From Phenylobacterium koreense (GTDB lineage: Bacteria > Pseudomonadota > Alphaproteobacteria > Caulobacterales > Caulobacteraceae), in assembly GCF_040545335.1 (NCBI RefSeq), contig NZ_JBEPLU010000001.1:1550001-1614000 (forward strand): a DNA stretch of 64,000 nt, read 5' to 3'. The first letter of the stretch is position 1. Every line of letters begins with the position of its first letter. Below are positions 1-8,326 of this stretch, one piece after another. The translations under genes were made by a program, and so were the position numbers. The notes beneath the pieces are model-generated. The model ran no database searches, was not told where the DNA came from, and saw only the letters and a list, made by a program, of their open reading frames with translations.

Positions 1-1326
1 CTTGATCCAGCCCGCGCGCCCATCCGGGTCGCCGACCACCGAAGGTAGCGACACGTAGAAGGCGGACGACAACCAGCCCTGCGGATGCACATGATTGGTG
101 TGATGACCGGAGGAGCCCAGGCGCACGGACCAGGCGCCCGTGATCGAAGCCGTCCCGGTGTTGCGACGCTCGAAGGGCCCTTCGCCGGCGGGTAGCTCCG
201 CCGCACGCCGGTTCACCGCCTCGCGGAGACGCCCCAGCAGGTGCTCGATGGGCGGCTCATGACCGCCGTCGAGCCGCAGGGTCGCCTGCCCCCCTGCGCG
301 GACCGACTGGCCGAACGGATGGGTGGCGAAGCCGTGCAGCCGCATCAGCGACGCGCGCAGGGCCTCAAGGAATTCATGGCCCTCGGAGGTCTCCGGGTCG
401 AACAGATCATAGGCCGCGACCAGCCGGCCATAGTCGTAGGACCGGCGATAGCGGGGATCGCCGGCCAGCCGCCAGGCCGTGGCCTGCAACGCCAGGGTGA
501 ACTGGTCGTCCCTGTTGAGGTCCGCGGCGAGCGACGCCGCGCGGACGGCGCCCTCTGCGTCGCCCGCCGCCATCAGGGCCTGGGCGAGGGACGATTGCGC
601 GTTGAAGTCGTCAGGGGAGCTGCCGATCGAGCGGGCCCAGGCGAGGGCGGCGTCAGTGTCGCCGAGTTCGCAGCAGACCTCGACCGCAAAGACCAGCAGG
701 CGCCGGTCACGCGGCGCCAGCGCCAGCCCGGCCTCCAGCACAGCGCGCGCACCGGCCGGATCGCCGGTATATTCCAGGGCCAGAGCCAGAGCGTAGCGGA
801 GGTTCGCCGCTGTGGGCTGGGCCGCTATCGCCGCCTCGAGCCGTGCGGTCGCGGCGCGGGCGTCGCCGGTCCGCATCCAGACGAGCTGGGCCAGGTCGCG
901 ATGAGCTTCCTCGTAGTCAGGCCGGTCCGAAACCGCCTCGACGAAGGCGGCCTCGGCCTCCTCCAGGCGAAGCTGGGTCTGCAGGGCGCGCCCAAGAACC
1001 AGCCGGGTTTCGGGCGCCTTCACGCCGAGGGAAATGGCGCGGCGGGCCGCGGTCTCCGCCTCCGCCGCGCGGCCGAGATCGCCCAGCGTCGACGCGAGAT
1101 TGTGCCAGCAGACGCCATTGTCGGCGAAGCGCCTGACCGCGGCCTGGTTCAGGTCCAGCGCCTCCATCGGCCGGCCGGCCGCCTTGAGCACGCTCGCGCG
1201 AGCGGCGAAGACGCCAGGCCCTGCGTCGGGTTGCGTCATAAGGTCGGCGGTGAAGGCCAAGGCGCCAGGCAGGTCGCCCTGGGCAAGGAGGTCATAGGCT
1301 TTGCGATAGGCGCCGGCGGTGCTCAA
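1..1326 (-). CDS. TPR protein with C-terminal 2OG-Fe(II) oxygenase-like domain (partial)
   Basis: The minus-strand frame is open from the left window edge to a stop just upstream of 1366, and it reads as helical TPR-like repeats (for example DNGVCWHNLASTLGDLGRAA). The visible 3' part contains HTNHVHPQGWLSSAFYVSLP, which matches the iron-binding start of the putative 2OG-Fe(II) oxygenase domain that follows TPRs in a common alphaproteobacterial family. The C-terminus lies outside the window. The start is taken as TTG at 1326 with AGGGGA upstream; no ATG sits near the N-terminus. Substrate unknown. The architecture is fairly sure, the catalytic role is family inference. Confidence 0.72.
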   Translation of the reverse strand, partial: MSTAGAYRKAYDLLAQGDLPGALAFTADLMTQPDAGPGVFAARASVLKAAGRPMEALDLNQAAVRRFADNGVCWHNLASTLGDLGRAAEAETAARRAISLGVKAPETRLVLGRALQTQLRLEEAEAAFVEAVSDRPDYEEAHRDLAQLVWMRTGDARAATARLEAAIAAQPTAANLRYALALALEYTGDPAGARAVLEAGLALAPRDRRLLVFAVEVCCELGDTDAALAWARSIGSSPDDFNAQSSLAQALMAAGDAEGAVRAASLAADLNRDDQFTLALQATAWRLAGDPRYRRSYDYGRLVAAYDLFDPETSEGHEFLEALRASLMRLHGFATHPFGQSVRAGGQATLRLDGGHEPPIEHLLGRLREAVNRRAAELPAGEGPFERRNTGTASITGAWSVRLGSSGHHTNHVHPQGWLSSAFYVSLPSVVGDPDGRAGWIK

Positions 1327-1475
1327 GGCTTCGAAAGTCCCCTGCAGGCCAGGACCGATCCCGGCCTAGCCGGCTTATATCGCTCGCCATTTTTCGCGCA
1401 ACGCCGTTCATTTTTCGGGTCGGCGGCGAACCTTCACCTTGATGCGTCGTTGTAGCGGCCAGTAGGAGGTCGCCA

Positions 1476-1715
1476 ATGACGCTGAAGCGCGCGCTCAATC
1501 CCATGCCGGACGCCGTCCTGGAGGCCTTGCTGAAACGGAACCTGCTGGGCGCCTTCGAGGCTCGCCCGTCGTTCCAACGCAACGACTATCTCGGCTGGAT
1601 CGCCCGTGCGCGGAAAGACGAGACGCGACGCAAGCGCTTGGACCAGATGCTGGACGAGCTGGAGGACGGCGATATCTACATGAAGATGCGCTGGAGCCGG
1701 CGGGCCGATCGCTAG
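1476..1715 (+). CDS. YdeI/OmpD-associated family small protein
   Basis: A 79-residue protein preceded by an ideal AGGAGGT at 7-nt spacing. The core (FQRNDYLGWIARARKDETRR followed by a helical KRLDQMLDELEDG) matches the C-terminal helical segment of YdeI/OmpD-associated proteins, where YxxWIxxAKxxETRxxRI is the signature. Full-length YdeI proteins are much longer, so this is a stand-alone C-terminal module. Function unknown. It converges on the TauE/SafE gene, the two 3' ends overlapping by 4 nt. Confidence 0.7.
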   Translation: MTLKRALNPMPDAVLEALLKRNLLGAFEARPSFQRNDYLGWIARARKDETRRKRLDQMLDELEDGDIYMKMRWSRRADR

Positions 1716-2497
1716 GCGACCGCGCCCGACGCGCGCCAGGCCACATACGCCGCCGTCGCCAGCACCATCAGCGCGAAGATGCGTCGGGCGAAGGCGGCAT
1801 GGCCGGCCAGCCGTGTGGCCAGCGGACCGCCGGCCAACGCACCGACCGCGCCGCCGGCGATCAGGGCCGCGAACACCGGCCAGTCCACGAGGCCGGAAGC
1901 CGCGTAGCTGGCGCTGGTCGCGGCCCCGAACAGAACCACCGAGACCAGCGACGAGGCCGCGGCGTTGGCCAAGGTCATTCCAGTGGCAGCCATCAGGCCC
2001 GGCACGATCAGGAAGCCGCCGCCGATGCCGAAGAAGCCGGCCACCAGCCCGACCAGAAGGCCAAGCGGCGCCAGCCGACGCGTCAGGTCCGGGTTCAACC
2101 GCACGCCGGGGTCACCCTCGCCCGCCTTCGGCAGCAGCATCGAGAGCCCGACCAGGGCCATGGCGCCGGCGAACCAGAGGATGAGCTGGCCGCCGTCGAC
2201 CATCTTGGCGACCTGCGCGCCGATCAGCGAGCCGACCAGCCCGGCGCCGCCGAAGACCAGGGCGCACGGCCACTTCACGCGCCCCGCACGAGCCTGGGCG
2301 CCAAGCCCTGCAGCGGCGTTGACCGCGACGGCGGCGGCCGAGGTGCCGATGGCGACGTGGGGATCGCCCACCCCGACCACATAGAGCAGCAGCGGCGTGG
2401 CCAGCACCGACCCGCCGCCGCCGAACAGCGATAGCAGCAGGCCGATGGCCCCGCCGCCCAGCGCCGCAAGCGCCAGGCTGACGAGAGGCAGGTCCAT
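1712..2497 (-). CDS. Sulfite exporter TauE/SafE family permease
   Basis: A 261-residue polytopic membrane protein with about 8 hydrophobic segments and the duplicated glycine-rich cores GGGGSVLATPLLLYVVG (N half) and FFGIGGGFLIVPGL (C half) typical of the TSUP/TauE-SafE family, which moves sulfur oxyanions or organosulfonates across the inner membrane. Its start is 2 nt after the stop of the rhodanese gene, so translation is probably coupled. Operon context with a sulfane-sulfur sensor and rhodanese points to export of sulfite or thiosulfate made during sulfide detoxification; the substrate is inferred. Confidence 0.88.
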   Translation of the reverse strand: MDLPLVSLALAALGGGAIGLLLSLFGGGGSVLATPLLLYVVGVGDPHVAIGTSAAAVAVNAAAGLGAQARAGRVKWPCALVFGGAGLVGSLIGAQVAKMVDGGQLILWFAGAMALVGLSMLLPKAGEGDPGVRLNPDLTRRLAPLGLLVGLVAGFFGIGGGFLIVPGLMAATGMTLANAAASSLVSVVLFGAATSASYAASGLVDWPVFAALIAGGAVGALAGGPLATRLAGHAAFARRIFALMVLATAAYVAWRASGAVA

Positions 2498-2499
2498 TG

Positions 2500-3021
2500 T
2501 CAGGCCGTCACGCGGTTCCAGGGGGCCAGCGCCAACAGCCGGGCCATGCCGCAGAAGCCGGTGACTCCCGCGAAGGTAAGGCCCGCGCCCACGAAGGCGG
2601 CGATTCCGAAGAAGCCCGGATGGACCGCAAGGCCGAGGCCTACCCCGGCCAGCACCAAGCCGCCGGCGGCGATCTGCACTTGGCGCATCAGTTCCAACGG
2701 CGCTTTGCGATTCTCGACCACCGGCAGGCCAGCCGCGGCCCAGCCGTCAAGGCCGCCGTCCAGCACGTAGGCTGGGCCGGAGACCACAGCGGCAAGGCGC
2801 TCGCAATTGGCGGCCGTTCGCATGCCGGAACGGCAGGTGAAGATCGCCGCCTGGCCTGCCGGGACCTGCAGCGGATCCGCCGCCAGGGTGGCGAGCGGGC
2901 GCAGGTGCGCGCCCTTCACATGGCGACGGGCGAACTCGTCCGGATCGCGGATATCGAACAGGACCGCCCGGCCCTGGGCCAGGAGGTCAGCGGCGTCCTT
3001 GGGGGTCAGTTGGGGAAGCAT
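2500..3021 (-). CDS. Membrane-anchored rhodanese (YgaP-like)
   Basis: 173 residues: rhodanese domain (about 1-110) with active-site loop CRSGMR (Cys63), followed by two hydrophobic helices (about 118-160) of the DUF2892 type. This is the architecture of E. coli YgaP, an inner-membrane sulfurtransferase whose catalytic cysteine has the same number by my count. It would accept sulfane sulfur from persulfides. The start overlaps the 3' end of the ArsR-family repressor by 35 nt, with GAAGAAGG upstream, so the three genes form a coupled operon. Confidence 0.88.
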   Translation of the reverse strand: MLPQLTPKDAADLLAQGRAVLFDIRDPDEFARRHVKGAHLRPLATLAADPLQVPAGQAAIFTCRSGMRTAANCERLAAVVSGPAYVLDGGLDGWAAAGLPVVENRKAPLELMRQVQIAAGGLVLAGVGLGLAVHPGFFGIAAFVGAGLTFAGVTGFCGMARLLALAPWNRVTA

Positions 3022-3349
3022 CGGCCTTCTTCATGTCTGGAGGACAGAAGATCTCCGCGAGCGTCGCCACCACCTTCATCGCGGCAGGGTCGGCGATCCG
3101 GTACCAGATGGTCTGGCCCTCACGGCGGGTGGCCACGACGGCTTCCTCGCGCAGCACCGCCAGATGCTGCGACAGGGCCGACTGCGAGAGACCGACCAGG
3201 GGCAGGAGTTCGCCCACCGATCGTTCGCCTTCAGTCAACTGGCACAGGATCATCAACCGCCGCTCGTTGCCCAGAGCGCGCAGAAGCTTGGCGGCTTCTC
3301 CGGCGCTGGCCTCGAAACGGGTGATGTCGAAGTTCGCGAGATCGAACAT
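2987..3349 (-). CDS. bigR: ArsR-family sulfane-sulfur repressor, BigR/SqrR type
   Basis: A 120-residue ArsR winged-helix protein with recognition region LSQSALSQHLAVLR. Two cysteines are present, C36 (LMILCQL) and C102 (EIFCP). Their 66-residue spacing equals that of Cys41/Cys107 in Rhodobacter SqrR and the equivalent pair in BigR, where persulfides form a polysulfide bridge that releases DNA. It is divergent from a persulfide-dioxygenase-like gene and co-directional with rhodanese and TauE/SafE genes, the known BigR regulon layout. Autoregulation through the AT-rich divergent region is expected. Confidence 0.85.
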   Translation of the reverse strand: MFDLANFDITRFEASAGEAAKLLRALGNERRLMILCQLTEGERSVGELLPLVGLSQSALSQHLAVLREEAVVATRREGQTIWYRIADPAAMKVVATLAEIFCPPDMKKADASPTDPQGRR

Positions 3350-3354
3350 GGCCG

Positions 3355-3396
3355 AGATATATGAGTTGTTTCTAAATTAGCAAGATCTTATATGAT
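3355..3396. promoter_or_regulatory. Candidate BigR operator and divergent promoter
   Basis: A strikingly AT-rich stretch in otherwise GC-rich DNA, between divergent bigR and the dioxygenase gene. It holds CTAAATTAG (3372-3380), a 9-bp palindrome extended by TT/AA pairs to 3369-3383, and looser ATATATGAG/CTTATATGA half-sites. TTGTTT (3366) and TATGAT (3391) could be -35/-10 elements for the plus-strand gene with a long spacer. Repressor binding here is inferred from position and the known AT-rich BigR sites. Confidence 0.5.
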
Positions 3397-3422
3397 GGCG
3401 GACACCGAAGGAGGCTCCGACC

Positions 3423-4283
3423 ATGAACCCACACGTACAGACATTCTTCGACAAGGCCACCTCGACCGCGACTCACCTGGTGATCGATCCGGCGACCCGC
3501 ACCGCCGCCGTGGTGGACCCGGTGCTCGACTTCGAGCCGAAGGCCGCGCGGCTGTCGGCTGCATCGGCCGACGCCGTCCTGGCAGCGGTGCAGGACCAGG
3601 GCCTGACGCTGGTCTATGTGCTGGAGACCCACGCCCACGCCGACCACCTGTCGGCGGCCGACTACATTCGCCGCAAGACCGGCGCGAAGGTGGTCATCGG
3701 GGCGGAAATCACCCAGGTGCAAAAGACCTTCATTCCGATCTTCGAGGCGCAGGACGCCGGCGACAAGGGCGAAGTCTTCGACCATCTGATGGCTGAGGGC
3801 GACGTCCTGCCGCTGGGTGACCTGACGATCAGCGTGTTGCACACGCCCGGACACACGCCGGCCTGCGTCACCTACCTGATCGGCGACGCGGCCTTCGTCG
3901 GCGACACCCTGTTCATGCCCGACTACGGGACCGCCAGGGCCGACTTTCCCGGCGGGGACGCGGCCACCCTCTACCGCTCGATCCGCAAGATCATGGCTCT
4001 ACCTGAGGCGACCCGCATCTTCGTCGGCCACGACTACCTGCCGGCCGGACGCGAGGACTTCCGCTGGGAGACGACGGTGGCCGATGAGCGCGTCCGCAAC
4101 GTCCACGTCCACGACGGCGTCGGCGAGGCCGAGTTCGTGGCCATGCGTGAGCGGCGTGACGCCACCCTGGGCGCGCCGACCCTGCTCTTGCCCTCGCTGC
4201 AGGTGAATATCCGCGGCGGGGCTCTGCCGCCCGCCAGCCCGGCGGGGAACGTGTTCCTGAAGCTTCCCGTTACGGTTGCCTGA
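3423..4283 (+). CDS. blh: MBL-fold persulfide dioxygenase (ETHE1/Blh-like)
   Basis: 286 residues, start ATG after AAGGAGG. Metallo-beta-lactamase fold with HAHADH metal motif (about residue 65), the second ligand region LHTPGHTPACVTY, a D ligand in FVGDTLFMPDYG and the final His in FVGHDYLP. This is the ETHE1 / Blh pattern (mononuclear iron, oxidises glutathione persulfide to sulfite). Divergent from bigR, as in the Xylella/Agrobacterium bigR operon. With the rhodanese and TauE/SafE genes it completes persulfide oxidation followed by export. Confidence 0.87.
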   Translation: MNPHVQTFFDKATSTATHLVIDPATRTAAVVDPVLDFEPKAARLSAASADAVLAAVQDQGLTLVYVLETHAHADHLSAADYIRRKTGAKVVIGAEITQVQKTFIPIFEAQDAGDKGEVFDHLMAEGDVLPLGDLTISVLHTPGHTPACVTYLIGDAAFVGDTLFMPDYGTARADFPGGDAATLYRSIRKIMALPEATRIFVGHDYLPAGREDFRWETTVADERVRNVHVHDGVGEAEFVAMRERRDATLGAPTLLLPSLQVNIRGGALPPASPAGNVFLKLPVTVA

Positions 4284-4397
4284 TGGCAGGCTTGGCCGTC
4301 ACGCTGGCGTCACCGGCGCGGTCTTGACTTGTATCAAAGCCACGCCGCGCTGTCGGCTCAAGGCTGGACCGCAATCAGCACCAGGAAAGGACCCGCG

Positions 4398-4808
4398 ATG
4401 AAGGGCTTTGTCGACGATATCGAGGAACTGACCGAGACCAACAAGGACTTCCGCCGGGTGCTGTACACCGGCAAGCATCTGCAGCTCGTGCTCATGTCCA
4501 TCGCGCCCGGCGAGGATATCGGCGAGGAGGTGCACGACACCCACGACCAGTTCTTCCGCATCGAGAAGGGCAAGGGCGAGGTCTGGATCGACGGCGAGAA
4601 GACCAAGGTGAAGGCCGACTTCGGCATCATCGTCCCGGCCGGCGCGCGCCACAACGTGGTCAACACCGGTGACAAGCCCCTGCGGCTCTACACCCTGTAC
4701 GGCCCGCCCGAGCACCGCGACGGGGTGGTCCAGAAGACCAAGGCCGACGTCACCGAAGAGCACTTCGACGGCGTCCCCACCGAGGAAGCCCCCGGGACGA
4801 AGATCTAG
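4398..4808 (+). CDS. Cupin-domain protein
   Basis: 136 residues from the ATG preceded by AGGAAAGG; an upstream in-frame ATG at 4329 lacks a ribosome site. Conserved cupin motif 1 is seen as GEEVHDTHDQFFRIEKGKGE and motif 2 as PAGARHNVVNTGDKPLRLY, giving a small single-domain beta-barrel with metal-binding His/Glu. Similar proteins are annotated only as cupins. It lies 114 bp downstream of the persulfide dioxygenase in the same direction, but membership of the sulfur module is uncertain. Confidence 0.8.
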   Translation: MKGFVDDIEELTETNKDFRRVLYTGKHLQLVLMSIAPGEDIGEEVHDTHDQFFRIEKGKGEVWIDGEKTKVKADFGIIVPAGARHNVVNTGDKPLRLYTLYGPPEHRDGVVQKTKADVTEEHFDGVPTEEAPGTKI

Positions 4809-4817
4809 AGGCCGCGC

Positions 4818-5087
4818 CTACTGCGAGATGTGCGGCTTGGAAGCGCGCTGCATGGCGTCGAGGTGTTCCTTGTCCTCAGCGCGGCGTGCTTCCCACTCGC
4901 CCTTGGTGGCGCAGACTCGCTTGGGCACCCGGCTGCCGGCCAGCGCCTCGGTCTTGCAGACCATCCGGTCCTTGTCGGCGACCTGCGCCACCTGAGCCTT
5001 CGGCGGCTCAGGCGAGGCGGCTGGCGTAGCTGGCGCAGCAGATGACGCATGCAGCGCCAGGGCGGCGGTCAGGACGGCGATGAGCAC
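4818..5087 (-). CDS. Small exported protein with two conserved-type cysteines
   Basis: 89 residues: a short cleavable signal peptide (MLIAVLTAALALHASSAAPA), a Pro/Ala-rich linker, then the core DKDRMVCKTEALAGSRVPKR followed by VCATKGEWEARRAED. The two cysteines flank a G-S-R-(V/I)-P-(K/R)-R-(V/I) motif that I recognise in small periplasmic proteins of Caulobacterales and Sphingomonadales, function unknown. The Cys pair probably forms a disulfide in the periplasm. Convergent with the cupin gene. Confidence 0.7.
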   Translation of the reverse strand: MLIAVLTAALALHASSAAPATPAASPEPPKAQVAQVADKDRMVCKTEALAGSRVPKRVCATKGEWEARRAEDKEHLDAMQRASKPHISQ

Positions 5088-5203
5088 GAAGGTCGCTCCA
5101 GAGCAAAGATGAACCTAGCGCCACCTTAAGCCAAACAACGCGCAAGAAAACAACGTTCGCGGGCACAACGCCGGCGACGACCGTTCTGGGTTGGGCGGAT
5201 TCC
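5088..5203. other. Intergenic spacer between exported-protein gene and tRNA-Ala
   Basis: An AT-richer stretch (CTTAAGCCAAACAACGCGCAAG and following) upstream of the minus-strand exported protein. It presumably contains that gene's promoter. I see no clear palindrome or terminator. Confidence 0.3.
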
Positions 5204-5279
5204 TGGTGGAGCCGAGGGGAGTCGAACCCCTGACCTCCTCATTGCGAACGAGGCGCTCTACCAACTGAGCTACGGCCCC
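5204..5279 (-). tRNA. tRNA-Ala (anticodon CGC)
   Basis: The minus strand reads as a complete 76-nt cloverleaf beginning GGGGCCGTAGCTCAG and ending with an encoded CCA. The D-arm is AGCTCAG..TAGAGC, the T-loop GGTTCGACTCCCC, and the anticodon loop TTCGCAA gives anticodon CGC (codon GCG). The GGGGCC acceptor is typical of alanine tRNAs. The last base pair of the anticodon stem is a G-U wobble. Confidence 0.95.
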
Positions 5280-5405
5280 AGGAGGCGCGGACTTAGGGGG
5301 CGCGGGGTGGTTCTGTCAAGCGGCTGATGCACTCTTCGGCGTCGCGACTTGCAACCAGCCGCCGGCCAGTCGATACAGGACGCCCAATTCCGCACGGATT
5401 TTTCG

Positions 5406-5720
5406 ATGGCCCCGCTGATCGGCTTCGTCTTCTTCCTCCTGGACGCCCTGCTCGGGCTGCTGGTTTTCGCCTTGATCGCGAACGCCATCCTGTCCTGGTT
5501 GGTGGCCTTCGACGTCATCAACCTGCGCAACCGCTTCGTCTATGGCGTCGCGCGATTCCTGGATGCGGTGACCCGGCCGGTCCTGGCGCCGTTCCAGCGG
5601 ATCATTCCAAGCCTTGGCGGCGTGGACATCAGCCCGGTGCTGGCGATCCTGGTGATCTCCGGGCTCCAGCGCTACCTGCTGCCGGCGGCGCATGCGGGCC
5701 TGCTGAACCTTTTCTACTGA
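5406..5720 (+). CDS. YggT family membrane protein
   Basis: About 104 residues from ATG 5406; an upstream in-frame ATG at 5349 would add a hydrophilic leader and is less likely. Two hydrophobic blocks flank the conserved amphipathic centre ILSWLVAF...RFLDAVTRPVLAPF and P-rich RIIPSLGGVDISP, the YggT signature. YggT proteins sit in the inner membrane with roles in osmotic stress or cell-envelope protein insertion. The stop is 1 nt before the DUF167 gene, a conserved yggT-yggU pairing. Confidence 0.85.
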   Translation: MAPLIGFVFFLLDALLGLLVFALIANAILSWLVAFDVINLRNRFVYGVARFLDAVTRPVLAPFQRIIPSLGGVDISPVLAILVISGLQRYLLPAAHAGLLNLFY

Positions 5721-5721
5721 C

Positions 5722-6006
5722 ATGCGGCTGGCCGTCCGGGTCACGCCCAAGGGTGGCCGCGACGCGATCGACGGTTGGGCGCTGGATGCGAACGGACGGC
5801 CCCACCTGAAGGTGCGCGTCTCGGTCGCGCCTACGGAAGGCGCGGCCAACGCGGCGGTCATCGCCTTTCTCGCCAAGCAGCTAGGCCGCCCGAAGTCGGC
5901 CCTGCGGATCGTCTCGGGCGAGACCTCGCGCCTGAAGATGGTGGAGATCGAAGGCCTGGACGAAGCAGAGGCCGAGGCCGTGCTCGGTCCCCGCCCCGCC
6001 GGCTGA
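5722..6006 (+). CDS. DUF167 (YggU) family protein
   Basis: 94 residues with the family hallmarks RVTPKGGRDAI at the N-terminus and the core LKVRVSVAPTEGAANAAVIA followed by FLAKQLGRPKS and SGETSRLKMV. This small alpha/beta fold is widely conserved with no established biochemical role. Immediately follows yggT (1-nt gap), so co-transcribed. It converges on the chemoreceptor gene: the two stop codons abut at 6006/6007. Confidence 0.88.
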   Translation: MRLAVRVTPKGGRDAIDGWALDANGRPHLKVRVSVAPTEGAANAAVIAFLAKQLGRPKSALRIVSGETSRLKMVEIEGLDEAEAEAVLGPRPAG

Positions 6007-8280
6007 TCAGAACTCGGTCCAGTCCTCTTCGGCGGCGACACGAGTCCCGCCGGCGACCGCGAGGCGCGGTGTCGGGCGCTGTGGCGGAACCGCATCCGAC
6101 GCCTGCTGGCCGGTCTTGAACTGCCCGATCAGGTCAGCCAGCTCACTCGCCTCTCCCGCCAAGGCGTGGCTGGCGGCCGTGGACTCCTCAACCATGGCGG
6201 CGTTCTGCTGGGTCACCTGGTCCATCTGGTTGACCGCGGAGTTGACCTGGTGGAGGCCCACGGCCTGTTCCTGGGCGCTGGCGGCTATCTCGGTGACGAT
6301 GCCGTTGATCTCGGCCACCTGGCTGACGATGAGCTGAAGGACCCTGCCGGTGTCGGCGACCAGGCTCACCCCCTGCCCCACCTGGGCCGAGGAGGCGTTG
6401 ATCAGCGCCTTGATCTCCTTGGCGGCCTCGGCCGAGCGCTGGGCCAGGGCCCGCACCTCTGAGGCGACGACCGCAAAGCCCTTGCCCGCCTCGCCGGCGC
6501 GAGCCGCCTCGACCCCCGCGTTGAGGGCCAGAAGATTGGTCTGGAAGGCGATCTCGTCGATCACCCCGATGATCTGCCCGATCTGCTTGGACGAGTCCTC
6601 GATCTGGCCCATGGCGGCTGTCGCCCGCTGGACGACGTCGGCGCTGTCGGCGGCGTTGGCGCGGGCGGTCTCGACCACCCCTTGCGCGTGACCAGCCCCC
6701 TCGGCGGTCTTGCGGACCGTGGCGGTGATCTGGTCGAGAGCTGCGGCCGTCTCTTCCAGGCTGGCCGCCTGCTGCTCGGTCCGGCGCGACAGGTCGTCGG
6801 CCGCCTTGCTGATCTCCCCGGCCCCCGAACGCATGCTGGAGGCGACACCGACCACCACGCCCATGGTGTTCTGGAGCTGGCTCATGGCGACGTTGAAGTC
6901 GTGCTTCAGGGACTCGTATTCGGGCGCCACCTGGGCCTCGACCCGAGCGGTGAGATCGCCCTGCGCCAGATGCTCCAGGGCGCGCGCCAGGGCGGTGACC
7001 ACGATGGCCTGCTGCTCGGCGACCGCGGCGCGTTCGGCTTCAGCCCGCTGACGCGCGGCCTCGGCGGCGGCGTTGGCCGCTTCCTGGCCGGCGCGCAGAT
7101 CACGGTTCTCGGCCAGGCCGTGGCGGAACCCATCGAGGGCGCGGGCGATCTCGCCCACCTCGTCATGCTTGTCGGCGCCGCGCACCGCCTTGTCGTAGCG
7201 CCCGGCGGAAAGTTCGCCCACCGCCGCCGTGATACCGGCCAAGGGCTGGCGAACCAGCTTGTCGACCGCAAGGAAAAGAGCGCCGAGCACCAGCGCGAGA
7301 ATTGCCAGTCCGCCGACCGCAAGCCAGATGGCGAGCTTGCGAGCGGGACCGGTGATGTGGCTGGTCCGCACGTCCATCACCACGGCCCAGGTCGAGTCGA
7401 GGCCCGGCAGCGGGGCCGGCGTCACCAGCCGCTCGACCTTGCCGCCCGGCAGGTCCAAGCCGCTCAGCAGGACCGGCTTGCCGCCGCTCATCGCGCCCTT
7501 CAACTCGGCAAGGCCGGCATCGGCATACGGCTTCATGCGAAGCTGAGCCTCCGGATGGGAAACCCAGTTGGCTGCGGGTGAGACCAGCATGACCCGGCCA
7601 TCCCCGAACGGGCGCAACGCGCCGAGTTGGGAGGAGATATCGTCCAGCGCCAGGTCCAGCCCGGCCACGCCGATCAGCTTTCCACCCGACGTCACAGGGA
7701 ACGTGACCGAAGTCATGGAGATGGTCTTGCCGCCGACCTCATAGGGATAGGGCTCGACGATCGCCGCCTTGCCGCTGCGGAACGTCGTCTGGAAGAAGGG
7801 CTGGTCGTAGTCGCTGCCGGTGTCGAGCGGCTCGAGCTCGATCTGGCCGCCGTCATTCACCCAGTAGGGCGTGAATTGGCCGAGCTTGTTGGAGCCGGCC
7901 GCCGTGTCGCCAAGATGGGCGGCGTCCTGGCCATCCAGGGCGTTCGGGACCTCCATGAACCACGCACCGAGGATCATCGGCGAGGCGGAGGCCGCCGGCT
8001 TGATGATCTCGGCCAGGGCCTTGCGATCATGGATCCCGGCCGCGTGCGCGGCGCCGAGGCTTCCCGCCATGGAGCGGCCGAGCCCCTGGATCTCGCCGAT
8101 GTCGCTGGCCACCTCGGCGGCGGCCTTGCCGGCCAGCGCCTCGGCGTTGTCGTTGGAAAGGCTACGGACCATGCCGCTCGCGTTCGCCGCCACGAGGGCG
8201 GCGGCCAGCAACAGCAGCGCGCCGATAGCGCAGCCCGCCGCGAGCAGGAGTTTTCCTGCGATGGATAGACGGGCCAGCAT
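6007..8280 (-). CDS. mcp: Methyl-accepting chemotaxis protein with dCACHE sensor
   Basis: 757 residues. TM1 (about 9-31), periplasmic double-CACHE-like region (about 35-300) with PYWVNDGGQIELEPLDTGSD and YPYEVGGKTISMTSVTFPVT, TM2 (about 312-337), HAMP, coiled coil, then a full signalling domain with hairpin tip [20 protein letters not shown]. The last five residues, DWTEF, resemble the NWETF-type pentapeptide that tethers CheR/CheB, so the receptor is likely methylated and self-sufficient in adaptation. Third gene of a receptor-CheW-receptor operon; ligand unknown. Confidence 0.92.
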   Translation of the reverse strand: MLARLSIAGKLLLAAGCAIGALLLLAAALVAANASGMVRSLSNDNAEALAGKAAAEVASDIGEIQGLGRSMAGSLGAAHAAGIHDRKALAEIIKPAASASPMILGAWFMEVPNALDGQDAAHLGDTAAGSNKLGQFTPYWVNDGGQIELEPLDTGSDYDQPFFQTTFRSGKAAIVEPYPYEVGGKTISMTSVTFPVTSGGKLIGVAGLDLALDDISSQLGALRPFGDGRVMLVSPAANWVSHPEAQLRMKPYADAGLAELKGAMSGGKPVLLSGLDLPGGKVERLVTPAPLPGLDSTWAVVMDVRTSHITGPARKLAIWLAVGGLAILALVLGALFLAVDKLVRQPLAGITAAVGELSAGRYDKAVRGADKHDEVGEIARALDGFRHGLAENRDLRAGQEAANAAAEAARQRAEAERAAVAEQQAIVVTALARALEHLAQGDLTARVEAQVAPEYESLKHDFNVAMSQLQNTMGVVVGVASSMRSGAGEISKAADDLSRRTEQQAASLEETAAALDQITATVRKTAEGAGHAQGVVETARANAADSADVVQRATAAMGQIEDSSKQIGQIIGVIDEIAFQTNLLALNAGVEAARAGEAGKGFAVVASEVRALAQRSAEAAKEIKALINASSAQVGQGVSLVADTGRVLQLIVSQVAEINGIVTEIAASAQEQAVGLHQVNSAVNQMDQVTQQNAAMVEESTAASHALAGEASELADLIGQFKTGQQASDAVPPQRPTPRLAVAGGTRVAAEEDWTEF

Positions 8281-8326
8281 GAACCCCCCGGTTCCGTTTT
8301 TAGCTGTATGAGAGCGGCTGGTGCGC

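Noticed and set aside
241..1455. A 404-codon plus-strand frame at the left end
   Set aside because: Arg/Gly-rich translation antisense to a TPR/oxygenase-like gene that has recognisable motifs on the minus strand.
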